Shown here: positions 5,668 to 13,107 of the stretch, piece by piece
Layout of the letters: the number at the start of each line of letters is the position of its first letter
Numbering within the stretch: position 1 is the stretch's first letter
IMG/VR virus record: IMGVR_UViG_3300032294_001984
Coordinates: 1-64,000 of that record
Origin: a virus
Length of the DNA: 64,000 nt
Reading direction: 5' to 3' (one strand)
Notes under the pieces: model-generated
Told to the model about the DNA's origin: nothing
The model's database searches: none
Seen by the model: only the letters and a program-made list of their open reading frames with translations
Translations under genes and position numbers: made by a program

Positions 5668-5741
5668 AATCCCTTAGCTTAATGGAATGGAGCACTTGAA
5701 TACGAATCAAGAGGTTGTGGGTTCGAATCCTTCCAAAACCA
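5668..5741 (+). tRNA. tRNA-Arg (ACG) with unpaired acceptor stem
   Basis: The D-arm (AGCTTAATGGAATGGAGC) and anticodon arm CTTGA-ATACGAA-TCAAG (anticodon ACG) are good. The expected 5' acceptor strand AATCCCT does not pair with the 3' strand CAAAACC, and the T-stem is imperfect. T33 is present. It may be a decaying gene, need editing, or use a shifted 5' end. Confidence 0.6.
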
Positions 5742-5746
5742 CAAAT

Positions 5747-5818
5747 TGCGATGTAGTTCAGTGGTAGAACGCTTGACTCATATCCAAGAAGTCGAAGGTT
5801 CAATTCCTTCCATCGCAA
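5747..5818 (+). tRNA. tRNA with CAT anticodon (Met or Ile2)
   Basis: Acceptor TGCGATG/CATCGCA, D-arm GTTCAGTGGTAGAAC, anticodon loop CTCATAT (CAT) on stem CTTGA/CCAAG with one mismatch, T-arm GAAGG-TTCAATT-CCTTC. It is the second CAT tRNA in the window, so one of the two could be the Ile-lysidine type. Confidence 0.88.
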
Positions 5819-5871
5819 CAATTTTTTCACAAATGATGTCCTTTTGATTTGGAAATTAGTGAGATTTTTTT

Positions 5872-5879
5872 TATATTTG
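5872..5879 (+). promoter_or_regulatory. Bacteroidetes-type promoter TTTG-N20-TATATTTG
   Basis: The -7 box TATATTTG has a TTTG at 5848-5851, exactly 20 nt upstream, matching both halves of the Bacteroidetes consensus. It fixes the start of the next gene at 5901. Confidence 0.75.
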
Positions 5880-5900
5880 CAGTTAATCAATTTTTATAAT

Positions 5901-6221
5901 ATGTTACAAAAAAGAAAAAATTCGTTTAAACGAATTGTTAAAGAATACAAAGATGCAACCACAAGAGAAATTATAGAAGCAATAGTGGATAATGCCTTAT
6001 ATGGGTTCTTAGGTGCGGTCATAGTAGTTGCGATTGCGACCAAAATGGATGTTGCGGTATTAGGTGCGTATTTCATTTATTATTCTTATGTCGGTAAAAT
6101 AATCAATCGTCCTAAGTATGTTACCGACCTTGGTAAAATCGTTATATTCCCAACATCATCAGCGTTAGGAGCCTTTACCGGTTACAAATTGAGTTATCAC
6201 ATATTGGAGTGGTTAAAATAA
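5901..6221 (+). CDS. small membrane protein, 106 aa, unknown
   Basis: The ATG at 5901 is chosen because the promoter box ends at 5879; an upstream TTG in frame would lie before it. The protein has a basic, soluble N-terminal 35 residues, then hydrophobic segments (LYGFLGAVIVVAIAT and AVLGAYFIYYSYVG) and a third weaker one near the end. It sits between two tRNAs. A role at the membrane is plausible; holin-like function is possible but nothing specific supports it. Confidence 0.7.
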   Translation: MLQKRKNSFKRIVKEYKDATTREIIEAIVDNALYGFLGAVIVVAIATKMDVAVLGAYFIYYSYVGKIINRPKYVTDLGKIVIFPTSSALGAFTGYKLSYHILEWLK

Positions 6222-6222
6222 T

Positions 6223-6306
6223 GGAAGGTTGTCAGAGCGGTAATGAGGCAGTTTGCTAAACTGTGGTCGAGGAATCGGCCCGTGGGTTCGAATCCCGCAC
6301 CTTCCG
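6223..6306 (+). tRNA. tRNA-Ser (GCT)
   Basis: Class II tRNA with acceptor GGAAGGT/ACCTTCC, anticodon stem GCAGT/ACTGT with loop TTGCTAA (GCT), variable arm with GGTCGAGGAATCGGCC, T-loop TTCGAAT and discriminator G. It starts one base after the preceding stop codon. Confidence 0.92.
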
Positions 6307-6352
6307 CAAAAAATAAAGTTAAAATAGTTGACAACGTTAGTAATATGGTCTA

Positions 6353-6359
6353 TATTTAT
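6353..6359 (+). promoter_or_regulatory. TATTTAT late-box candidate
   Basis: One of many TATTTAT boxes placed before genes in this window. Here it precedes the small lipoprotein gene by 44 nt, and a TTGACA lies upstream at 6329. Confidence 0.35.
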
Positions 6360-6403
6360 AATCTCAAGAATAATAATTTATAAACAAAAAAAATTTAGTA
6401 AAA

Positions 6404-6568
6404 ATGAAAAAAATCTTAGCTTTAATCACAATCGTAACATTGGTTTCTTGTGGTAGTGGAACATCAACTGAAATTAACTCTGAAGATACGACAATGGTTG
6501 TTGATTCAATTGCGTCTATTGACACAACTTCATTAGTTGTAGACACAACAATGACCGAAAGTAAATAA
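6404..6568 (+). CDS. small lipoprotein, 54 aa
   Basis: The short protein begins MKKILALITIVTLVSCGS: a lysine start, a hydrophobic stretch and a lipobox with Cys16, so it should be lipidated and exported. The mature part is Thr/Ser/Asp rich and only about 39 residues long. It lies directly before a bidirectional terminator and faces the endolysin-like gene. A small outer-membrane lipoprotein near a lysis enzyme could be an o-spanin or a superinfection-exclusion protein; both are inference. Confidence 0.75.
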   Translation: MKKILALITIVTLVSCGSGTSTEINSEDTTMVVDSIASIDTTSLVVDTTMTESK

Positions 6569-6591
6569 TTAAAATAGAAGATGATTAAATT

Positions 6592-6620
6592 AAAAAATCC
6601 ACCAATTGGTGGATTTTTTT
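6592..6620. terminator. bidirectional terminator between convergent genes
   Basis: AAATCCACC-AATT-GGTGGATTT hairpin with A-run before and T-run after, serving the lipoprotein gene (+) and the peptidase gene (-). Confidence 0.85.
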
Positions 6621-6621
6621 G

Positions 6622-7758
6622 TTATAGTAAACCTTTAATTCTTTTTATATTTTCTTCTAATTTATCTTTTTTATTTACCTTAAATAAATTATCTTTCATT
6701 TTTATAAATTCCCTCGCTAATTCGTTATCATAACGAGAATAATCTTTAGAATCACTCTTATCGGGATAAGTAGTTGTTTTACTATCAGTTTTAAAAAAAG
6801 AACTAAACCCTTTGTCTGAATCAGTTTTCTTATTTGAATTAATTTTTTGTTTATCTCCTTTTGAGTTAAGTAATGTTACTTTAACATCAGAATCAGGAGA
6901 GCCTATTACTTCACCTTTTTTTATTTTTTGACCAATCCTAAATCTTGACGACTCAACACCACAATAATTAAGATATGACGTTTTACCTTCAGACTCAAAT
7001 TTTATAGTTAATCCATTACAATCATTAAAATATTTACTAACAACTCCTGAAACAGGGCTTTTAATATTTGAATTTTCTTTTTTTGGTATGAGTATATCAC
7101 CGAACCTTAAACTTGTTTTTTTACCAAGTGATTCATAATCTAAAGATTCTGTGATACCCATCTTCGCAACCAATCCCTTAGCGACTTGGGCTAGAAATCC
7201 GTCATTTTTATCACTTACTGAATTAGTATTAGTGTTTGAGGATGTATTTGTTGTGTCAGTATCCTTTGATGGTGTTGAGGTTGTGTTTGAAATATGTACG
7301 TGATTAAAATGGTTTCCTCCTGTGTTTGTTTGCCATAAGACCGCTTTAGGATTACCTGACTCTGTGTTCCAAACATATCCCATTGAAACCAACGCATCTT
7401 TTAATTTATTACCAAGTTCTCTAAATTTGGCATTACCATTAGTACTGTTAGTTGCTCCATTTGAACCAATTCCATTTATCCTTGCAACATCCACCGCATC
7501 ACCTGTTTCGTGTCTAGTACCTTTATCATGACCACTCACTGCCGTTGTAATATTTACTTTAAGACCAGCTGATTTTGCGGCGCTCTGAACATCTTGTAAT
7601 AGTGAAGTATTAATGTTATCGGAGGCAGGATTACCCTGACCGATATTTTCAAAATCAACATTATCATACACATCCGATGCCTCATTAACATTCTTGTTCT
7701 CAAGAATGACATCATATAATGATAAGATTTCTTTAATTGTTTTATTTCGAGTATTCAT
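6622..7758 (-). CDS. endolysin-like M15 peptidase with degenerate M23-like C-terminus
   Basis: The N-terminal half contains the zinc-peptidase signature of the M15 (D-Ala-D-Ala carboxypeptidase) family: RHETGDAVDV at about residues 82-91 and HFNHVHIS near 150-156, giving the metal ligands His83, Asp90 and a His near 153. A Thr/Ser/Asn-rich linker follows, then a domain like the beta-sheet core of M23 peptidases (SPVSGVV ... GLTIKFES ... IGQKIKKGEVIG). That second domain lacks the His/Asp ligands, so it may bind cell wall without cutting. Residues 11-20 (ILSLYDVILE) fit the [IL]-x-E cleavage motif seen in other candidate virion proteins. An ATAAATA box (reverse TATTTAT) lies 4 nt before the start. 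Role: peptidoglycan cutting at entry or lysis. Confidence 0.8.
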   Translation of the reverse strand: MNTRNKTIKEILSLYDVILENKNVNEASDVYDNVDFENIGQGNPASDNINTSLLQDVQSAAKSAGLKVNITTAVSGHDKGTRHETGDAVDVARINGIGSNGATNSTNGNAKFRELGNKLKDALVSMGYVWNTESGNPKAVLWQTNTGGNHFNHVHISNTTSTPSKDTDTTNTSSNTNTNSVSDKNDGFLAQVAKGLVAKMGITESLDYESLGKKTSLRFGDILIPKKENSNIKSPVSGVVSKYFNDCNGLTIKFESEGKTSYLNYCGVESSRFRIGQKIKKGEVIGSPDSDVKVTLLNSKGDKQKINSNKKTDSDKGFSSFFKTDSKTTTYPDKSDSKDYSRYDNELAREFIKMKDNLFKVNKKDKLEENIKRIKGLL

Positions 7759-7762
7759 ACTA

Positions 7763-7769
7763 ATAAATA
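7763..7769 (-). promoter_or_regulatory. TATTTAT late-box candidate
   Basis: Read on the minus strand GAGTATTTATTAG, ending 4 nt before the start codon of the peptidase gene. Confidence 0.5.
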
Positions 7770-7779
7770 CTCGAAATTT

Positions 7780-7962
7780 CTAAAATTCTTCTTTAGGGAT
7801 AAAAAACCACAATATTAAATATATTGTTGTAATAGGAACCGGAGTGAAGATTAACCCAAAAAATATAAGTTTAATGATAGTTCCATCAATACCAATGTAA
7901 TTACCGATTCCTTCACATACTCCACCAATTGTTGATGATATAGGTCTTTTTAGTTTTTTCAT
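7780..7962 (-). CDS. PspC-domain membrane protein (60 aa)
   Basis: A complete PspC domain: GGVCEGIGNYIGIDGTIIKL then a hydrophobic helix with FTPVPITTIYLILWFFIP. In bacteria PspC-type proteins sit in the inner membrane and take part in envelope-stress signalling. Here it is 60 residues with no partner domain. It follows the lipoprotein gene by one base on the same strand, so the two are likely co-expressed. It may protect or signal membrane stress during infection; that is inference. Confidence 0.85.
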   Translation of the reverse strand: MKKLKRPISSTIGGVCEGIGNYIGIDGTIIKLIFFGLIFTPVPITTIYLILWFFIPKEEF

Positions 7963-7963
7963 A

Positions 7964-8179
7964 TTATTTTCTTTTTAATGTTACAATTATAAATGTATCT
8001 TGTTGAGTTGCTACAACATATCTCCAACCTCTTTTAGTCATGTATTTTACATCACTATCAAATGTTTCTTCTGTTGTTTGTATATAAATTTCTTTACCTA
8101 CCCCACAACTATACATTAACCCTAATAGTAGTAGTGTTTTAAATTTTAACAAACACTTGATTGTAATATTATTCAACAT
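7964..8179 (-). CDS. small lipoprotein-like exported protein (71 aa)
   Basis: The N-terminal segment KFKTLLLLGLMYSCG is a lipoprotein signal with lipobox Cys near residue 25. The mature part (KEIYIQTTEETFDSDVKYMTKRGWRYVVATQQDTFIIVTLKRK) is a compact beta-rich domain of about 46 residues. It may start at a later codon since residues before the signal are unusual in length. It pairs with the PspC gene. Family unknown. Confidence 0.7.
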   Translation of the reverse strand: MLNNITIKCLLKFKTLLLLGLMYSCGVGKEIYIQTTEETFDSDVKYMTKRGWRYVVATQQDTFIIVTLKRK

Positions 8180-8186
8180 TTTTATT

Positions 8187-8759
8187 TTAATTTAAAAATT
8201 TTAAAATTTTTTCTTTAATTCCTGATTGTTTAATACCTTGATTACTTTTCGGTGTAAGAACAAAGTTATCTAACCCCCAATCTTTGCAAGGTTCCCCATT
8301 TTTACCCATATCTAAATCATCAATTGCAACCCAATGAGTAATTTCGGGATGGTCGTGTAAATATTGTTTGATTTCAATTGTACGAGGTTGTTCTAAATCA
8401 AATTGGAATAACCAAGGAAACGTGTCACTATCATACCAAGTACATTGCCCTAAGTTTGGAGTAAACGCAATAGGTTTTTTAATAATACCTTTTGATTCAT
8501 AGTATTCGCCCATTTCTTCAAGAGTCGCCCAACGTTTCCAGTCGGAGGAAACCACGATTTCTGCGTCGGTTTCAATTAATATTTCATTCAAGATTTTAAT
8601 TGATTTAGTGTCAAAGTTATCAAATCGGTATTGTAATGGTATATCTTGCATACTCATTGATGAGGTTTTGCCACCCCATTTAGCCTGTTTTTTAAACCGA
8701 CTACCCCAATTATTAGATAAACAAATTACACCATCGTGGTCTAGCATCAACACTTTCAT
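8187..8759 (-). CDS. HAD-superfamily phosphatase-like protein (190 aa)
   Basis: Motif I is LDHDGV with Asp7 and Asp9, the nucleophile and acid/base of HAD enzymes. Motif II is probably VVSSDWKRW near residue 70, and WVAIDDLD near residue 145 fits motif IV metal ligands. It resembles the HAD domain of Swiss-Army-Knife RNA-repair proteins, which is often a separate protein in phages. Substrate unknown; nucleic-acid end phosphate removal is one option. A TATATTTG box lies only 4 nt before the ATG, which implies a leaderless mRNA. Confidence 0.78.
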   Translation of the reverse strand: MKVLMLDHDGVICLSNNWGSRFKKQAKWGGKTSSMSMQDIPLQYRFDNFDTKSIKILNEILIETDAEIVVSSDWKRWATLEEMGEYYESKGIIKKPIAFTPNLGQCTWYDSDTFPWLFQFDLEQPRTIEIKQYLHDHPEITHWVAIDDLDMGKNGEPCKDWGLDNFVLTPKSNQGIKQSGIKEKILKFLN

Positions 8760-8763
8760 CCTA

Positions 8764-8771
8764 CAAATATA
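8764..8771 (-). promoter_or_regulatory. Bacteroidetes-type promoter box TATATTTG, leaderless
   Basis: On the minus strand TATATTTG is followed by only TAGG before the ATG, so transcription should begin at or next to the start codon. Confidence 0.65.
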
Positions 8772-8838
8772 GTAAAAAGATAACTAATATCCAAATAATT
8801 TTTGAAAAGATATTGACATTTTGTGGATTGTTCGATAG

Positions 8839-10347
8839 TTAAATCTCTTTTAATTTACCTGATTTAAACAATTCAAAATTAGGTCCTTTTTTCAAATAAA
8901 ACTGATTACCTTTTTTATCGTAATCTAATATTCCTGCTAATCTTGCTGAGTTAAATAACCCGCTTAATTGTCCTCTAAATGCTTGTGGTATTTGCCAATT
9001 ATTTCGATTTGTATGAGAATAATATGGTTTTCCGTTAACGTCTTTTTTCTGTAGTGAACCAATATCAACTAAAAAATCTAATTTTGTTCCTTTTTTATTA
9101 GAATCTAAATAATCAACTAGTTTTTTAATTAATCCAGAATCTTTTCTTTTAAATGTAAATCCGTAACTACTTCTATTTGGAGTCCATACCGCATTTCCAC
9201 CGTAAATAGATGACATAAATTCACTATTTGATTTCATTCTATAAATAACTTGTTTTGTAATTGTCCAACAAAGTTCATTAAACATTGATTTAATGCGGAA
9301 AGGACTTGTATTTTTAATAAAAGAACTAAATACTGACATATGAGTTGATACGTTTTCAATACCGAAATCAAACTCAGGTTCAATTTCAAAATCATCACCT
9401 GAATAACCAATATTAAAATTTATTTTGTTTCCAACATCGTAAGTAATCATAACCAAATATTGGTCTATATTTTCTCCATCCACAGAAATGTTTAATTCCA
9501 TTGTTGCATGACCTGGCATATCAGGAACAAGGTCCGGTTTTTGAAACTCAAGACCGATTTTATTTTTTGTTCCTTTAAATGCTGACGACACATCTTCAAA
9601 TTTATAGTTATTAAAATCAAATAGTTTTTTGAAAAATGATTGTCCGCTTTCTTTAAGGTATTGTGAATAGTCGTTTCTGATGGTATCAATCACTTTTGGT
9701 GCTCCCAAATTAAAAACCTCTTTTTCTCTTTCACTCATTCTTTCATCTGTTGCATCATACCAAATTTCAGAACTTGGTGTTATATGGACTGCAATTTTGT
9801 AAAATTTGTTATCCCTGTTAAAGTTTTTAAGAATGATGTAATATAGTGCTTGTTCTTGAGATGTATGACTTTCAAAATATGATGGGTTACCTGCCGTGGT
9901 GGTACACCATCTGGTACCTGAACCATATTTGCAAGAAGCCTCATAAGTTAAAGGTCTAACAATTAAAAGGTTATTATCTTCAAATATTTTTTTTGCACCA
10001 GATGCATCAAACGACTTCCTTTGTTGAGATTTTGAAGTCTCTTTGTGAAGTTCAATTTCAAGTTTTAACCCATCTAAATCATATTTGTTAATATCTTTAA
10101 CCTCTAATGATTGTTTGAATCTATCAAAATCTTTAACAAGGTCTACAATACCTTCAACTTCTTCAGGTGATGCGTTTGGATGTGTATATTTTAATACGAA
10201 ATCCGTATATTTGAAATTGGTGTCTGCCAAATCAGAAATACTCAAAATAAAATCCAAAGTGTCAAGATACTCCTTAAATTTTTCAGTGTATTTTTTTCGT
10301 AAATCTTCTTTTCGACCCTCTTGTAATAGGATTTGTAATAATTTCAT
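8839..10347 (-). CDS. large unknown phage protein with YGSGTRWCTT motif (502 aa)
   Basis: The clearest block is SCKYGSGTRWCTTTAGNPSYFESH near residues 138-160, followed by YYIILKN and a beta-rich region. The GTRWC signature with a Cys, flanking Trp and a following aromatic strand recurs in large phage proteins of unknown function. The first residues MKLLQILLQEGRKED include an L-x-E site like that of proteins trimmed by gp21-type proteases. A late-box candidate lies 5 nt before the start. It is probably a late, perhaps virion-packaged, protein; no enzymatic role can be claimed. Confidence 0.75.
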   Translation of the reverse strand: MKLLQILLQEGRKEDLRKKYTEKFKEYLDTLDFILSISDLADTNFKYTDFVLKYTHPNASPEEVEGIVDLVKDFDRFKQSLEVKDINKYDLDGLKLEIELHKETSKSQQRKSFDASGAKKIFEDNNLLIVRPLTYEASCKYGSGTRWCTTTAGNPSYFESHTSQEQALYYIILKNFNRDNKFYKIAVHITPSSEIWYDATDERMSEREKEVFNLGAPKVIDTIRNDYSQYLKESGQSFFKKLFDFNNYKFEDVSSAFKGTKNKIGLEFQKPDLVPDMPGHATMELNISVDGENIDQYLVMITYDVGNKINFNIGYSGDDFEIEPEFDFGIENVSTHMSVFSSFIKNTSPFRIKSMFNELCWTITKQVIYRMKSNSEFMSSIYGGNAVWTPNRSSYGFTFKRKDSGLIKKLVDYLDSNKKGTKLDFLVDIGSLQKKDVNGKPYYSHTNRNNWQIPQAFRGQLSGLFNSARLAGILDYDKKGNQFYLKKGPNFELFKSGKLKEI

Positions 10348-10352
10348 ATCTT

Positions 10353-10359
10353 ATAAATA
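10353..10359 (-). promoter_or_regulatory. TATTTAT late-box candidate
   Basis: Minus-strand AATATTTATAAG, 5 nt before the start codon of the 502-aa gene. Confidence 0.5.
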
Positions 10360-10372
10360 TTACAATATGAAT

Positions 10373-10397
10373 AAAAAAAAAGGTCTCATAAGAGACC
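10373..10397 (-). terminator. terminator of tmRNA gene
   Basis: On the minus strand, GGTCTC-TTAT-GAGACC is followed by nine T residues, just after the CCA end of the tmRNA. Confidence 0.85.
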
Positions 10398-10404
10398 CTT
10401 TATC

Positions 10405-10787
10405 TGGTGGAGGTAGAGGTTTCGAAACCTCGTGTTGCCCATTTTGACCGTAAGTGACTACACGTTTAGGACAATCTTTTCTAAGATTCCGAAATAGTCG
10501 GTTTGTTCTTCACCATCGTAAACCTAACAACCAATGGACGACTCAATTTAAGGTTTAGTCATTTTTTCACCCGTCAAGGACTTCTGTTCCTGGGTTAATG
10601 TCCTCCCGACCCGAATGTAGTAGAGACTAGGCTACTGCTACAAGCTCATCTTGTTTAACAAGACCTACTAGAGCCATTTTGTTTAGAACGTTGCCGTCTG
10701 TTGTTTTGAACCAGTTGATAACGAAGTTAATTCAGCTTCGACGTGCCACCTACACCCAACAATGCCAGTCAATTCCATTTTACCCCC
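10405..10787 (-). ncRNA. ssrA: transfer-messenger RNA (tmRNA)
   Basis: Both ends fit tmRNA. The 5' strand GGGGGTA pairs with 3' TACCTCC, followed by ACCA, and the start GGGGGTAAAATGGAATTGAC resembles the conserved GGATTCGAC region. The self-complementary T-arm includes TTTCGAA. An internal tag frame runs from 10695 to 10627 on the minus strand: a Gly resume codon after ACAGAC, 22 residues ending DELVAVA and a TAG stop. The 383-nt length is normal. tmRNA frees stalled ribosomes and tags the product for proteolysis. The tag ends AVA rather than LAA, and its protease is unknown. The T-loop is 6 or 8 nt instead of 7, which is odd. Promoter and terminator are both visible. Confidence 0.92.
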
Positions 10788-10833
10788 ATATTTTTCAAAG
10801 AACAATTAAAATCGTTTCTTTCGATTTAGAATA

Positions 10834-10841
10834 CAAAGATA
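10834..10841 (-). promoter_or_regulatory. Bacteroidetes-type promoter box TATCTTTG for tmRNA
   Basis: Minus-strand TTTGTATCTTTGTATTC carries a perfect -7 box 46 nt before the mature 5' end, so a leader would be removed by RNase P. Confidence 0.65.
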
Positions 10842-10873
10842 CAAATAAATATTTAATTTCCAAATCAAAAGAG

Positions 10874-10880
10874 TATTTAT
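10874..10880 (+). promoter_or_regulatory. TATTTAT late-box candidate
   Basis: GAGTATTTATTAT, 15 nt before the GTG start of the next gene and back-to-back with the tmRNA promoter. Confidence 0.45.
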
Positions 10881-10895
10881 TATAAAAAAACAATT

Positions 10896-11990
10896 GTGAG
10901 GTTATACGAAGACAATGAGAATAACGAAGAGTTGCCTGATACTGACAACCTTATTAAAAATTTGAAAGATTTTGTTCGAGGTAAGATTAATGCTAGAGAG
11001 TTAGAAGACCTTTATGATGATATTGGTGTTAGGATTAGAAATCCTTTGGGTATGAGTGACATTATAATTGAGTATAAAAATGATACGGATTTTTTTGAAA
11101 ATGTGTTGGAATTAAGTGATGATGATATATGGTTTGAAGGAATGATGAATTCACCATATTCAGATTATGATTTTTATGATTATGGTCAAGTTTTGGATGA
11201 TTTTCTTGAAGGATATGGAATTTTAAATTACTTTAATCCTGAGAATATTGAAAAATTAAAGGAAATTGCAGAAATAATCGTACCTGAGAAAGAATTTAAT
11301 TTAAATGATGAAAAATACAGGATTTTATTAAGTAAAACTATTCTTGAATTGTTTGAGGGTGAAATTGAAGACATTATTCAAGATTGGACATATAAGAAAA
11401 ATGATGAGATGATGAAGACTGCTCAAGATGAGGTTAATAAGGACTTGGAAAATTTTATGGAAAAAATTGACTTTGAGTTTTATCGTAAATATGATGAAAT
11501 TTCAACAACCGCGGCGAATTTATATATGTGGGCGATAAGATTAAATGCTCAAAACTCGGATATCAAAAGTTTAGTTAAAGAAATTATAGAAGCTAATGGC
11601 TCATCAAGGATAGGTGGATGGGCAGATGTTATGTATGAGTATCACAATGATGAAAATTGGGATGATAAAGGGTTTAACAACTATGTTGAAAATAAATTAG
11701 ATGACATTTATGATTCTATCGAAAGTGATTTTGATAATGAAAGGCTTAAAATAAATGAATTTATTCAATTTAGACAGCGTATTGGTAAAAAATTTAAATC
11801 GGATATATGGTATAAGTTACCTAAAGAACCAAAAGTTCAATTTAGAATTGAGGGATTTGATAGAGTCGATAATCGAGTAATCGTTCTTTTAATGCACCCT
11901 ACTAAAGGAACTCGAAAACTTAGTTTAAGCGAAGAAAATTTTAACAATTTATTATACCAACCGGAATTATTTGATAGATTTGACACTTAA
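10896..11990 (+). CDS. acidic unknown protein, GTG start (364 aa)
   Basis: The frame opens with GTG after an A-rich stretch and a late-box candidate. The protein is strongly acidic and mostly helical in appearance, with many DD/EE pairs; the last 60 residues (KVQFRIEGFDRVDNRVIVLLMHPTKGTRKLSLSEENFNNLL) look like a small beta domain. No enzyme motif is visible. It stands alone between the tmRNA and the M20 peptidase. Acidity suggests a DNA-mimic or internal-head role, but that is a guess. Confidence 0.7.
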   Translation: MRLYEDNENNEELPDTDNLIKNLKDFVRGKINARELEDLYDDIGVRIRNPLGMSDIIIEYKNDTDFFENVLELSDDDIWFEGMMNSPYSDYDFYDYGQVLDDFLEGYGILNYFNPENIEKLKEIAEIIVPEKEFNLNDEKYRILLSKTILELFEGEIEDIIQDWTYKKNDEMMKTAQDEVNKDLENFMEKIDFEFYRKYDEISTTAANLYMWAIRLNAQNSDIKSLVKEIIEANGSSRIGGWADVMYEYHNDENWDDKGFNNYVENKLDDIYDSIESDFDNERLKINEFIQFRQRIGKKFKSDIWYKLPKEPKVQFRIEGFDRVDNRVIVLLMHPTKGTRKLSLSEENFNNLLYQPELFDRFDT

Positions 11991-12025
11991 AACATTTTTT
12001 TCATAACATTTAAAATAATTTTTAT

Positions 12026-12033
12026 TATATTTG
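12026..12033 (+). promoter_or_regulatory. Bacteroidetes-type promoter box TATATTTG, leaderless
   Basis: TATATTTG ends only 4 nt before the ATG of the peptidase gene, so the mRNA should be leaderless. Confidence 0.65.
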
Positions 12034-12037
12034 TGCT

Positions 12038-12880
12038 ATGGAAAAAAATACAAAATTACTTAGAGAAGTGTTGAGTGTCCCAACAAAGACATATCAAGAA
12101 GAAAAAATGGTTGAATTTTTGGTTAACTGGTTAACCGAAAACAATATTTCACATTTTGTGGATGAATTCAACAATGTTTATGCCACAAAGCAAGAATCCC
12201 AAGATTTACCTGAAGATTTTTATTTCCCTTGTGTTATCTCACATACGGATACCGTTCATAACATTGATACGATTAACATCTCTGAAGAAATGTTGCCGAA
12301 TGCTCAAAATGAGTTAAAATTATCCTATAAGGCATACAATGACAAAGGCAATCCTACCGGAATTGGTGGTGATGATAAATGTGGTGTGTTCGCATGTTTA
12401 ACCTTGTTACAAGAATTACCTTACTTGAAAGCGGCATTCTTCGTATCTGAAGAAACCGGTTGTCATGGTTCATTAAAAGCAAGTGAAGATTTCTTTTCAA
12501 ATGTTGGTTATGGAATCCAATTCGACGCTCCGGAAAACTGGATGATTACTGAAAAATGTTTCGGACAAGTTTTATTTGATAGAGAAACCGAATTTTTTGA
12601 AACTTGTGATAAAGTTTTGACTGAAGGTATGAATCAAAATGATATGGAGTATATGGTTCATCCTTATACCGACGTTTACGCTTTGAGAGGTAAGTTTGAC
12701 TTTTCTTGTATTAATATTTCAATCGGGTATTACAACTACCATACCAAAAATGAATATGTTGTAGTTGAAGATGTATTCAATGGTATTGACATGGGTAGAA
12801 AAATGATTGAAAATTTGGGTAATAAATTACACTATAAAAAGTCAGTTAACTACGATTGGAGAAGTAGGTCGGTGTTTTAA
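12038..12880 (+). CDS. M20-family zinc peptidase-like protein (280 aa)
   Basis: It hydrolyses peptide or amide bonds if active. Family blocks are in order: SHTDTVH (metal ligand His, Asp) near residue 69, GIGGDDKCG (bridging Asp) near 111-119, the catalytic EETGCHGS near 145 and a C-terminal YYNYHTKNEYV (last His) near 230. The family usually has an inserted dimerisation domain and about 400 residues; this 280-residue form appears to have a very reduced one. The gene has its own leaderless-type promoter and ends in a terminator that overlaps the next, convergent gene. Substrate unknown; a small peptide or a tagged-peptide scavenging role is possible. Confidence 0.82.
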   Translation: MEKNTKLLREVLSVPTKTYQEEKMVEFLVNWLTENNISHFVDEFNNVYATKQESQDLPEDFYFPCVISHTDTVHNIDTINISEEMLPNAQNELKLSYKAYNDKGNPTGIGGDDKCGVFACLTLLQELPYLKAAFFVSEETGCHGSLKASEDFFSNVGYGIQFDAPENWMITEKCFGQVLFDRETEFFETCDKVLTEGMNQNDMEYMVHPYTDVYALRGKFDFSCINISIGYYNYHTKNEYVVVEDVFNGIDMGRKMIENLGNKLHYKKSVNYDWRSRSVF

Positions 12881-13057
12881 TTATAAGTCGGATGAGAAAT
12901 CATCCGATTTTTTTTGCTCATTATCATGACCACATTTATGACAAATATACGGGTCATCACCACCATCGGATAAATCCCAAGACCATCCACATCCATCACA
13001 AATAACTTTGTTGTTTTTGATGGTTTCTCTTAAAATTTTTCTAATTAATTCTTTCAT
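12881..13057 (-). CDS. small zinc-ribbon protein (58 aa)
   Basis: Two CxxC knuckles (CDGCGWSW and CHKCGHDN) separated by 20 residues form a zinc ribbon. The N-terminus MKELIRKILRETIKN is a basic helix ending in an L-x-E site like the candidate protease sites of virion proteins here. The frame converges on the M20 gene, and the stop codons abut. A late-box candidate (ATAAATA, 13062-13068) lies 4 nt before the start. Its last codons double as the terminator hairpin of the M20 gene. Likely a nucleic-acid or protein-binding accessory protein. Confidence 0.8.
   Translation of the reverse strand: MKELIRKILRETIKNNKVICDGCGWSWDLSDGGDDPYICHKCGHDNEQKKSDDFSSDL
12889..12915 (+). terminator. terminator inside the 3' end of the zinc-ribbon gene
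   Basis: CGGATGA-GAAA-TCATCCG with a GNRA loop and a run of eight T residues, correctly placed for the M20 gene, but located in the antisense coding end of the neighbour. Confidence 0.8.
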
Positions 13058-13061
13058 AACA

Positions 13062-13068
13062 ATAAATA
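13062..13068 (-). promoter_or_regulatory. TATTTAT late-box candidate
   Basis: Minus-strand CATATTTATTG, 4 nt before the zinc-ribbon start codon. Confidence 0.45.
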
Positions 13069-13107
13069 TGAATAAAAAAAAAAGAGGTCATAAAGACCTC
13101 TTCTTAA

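Noticed and set aside
10679-10885. Open frame of 68 codons on the plus strand
   Set aside because: It is the antisense of the tmRNA body and its promoter region.
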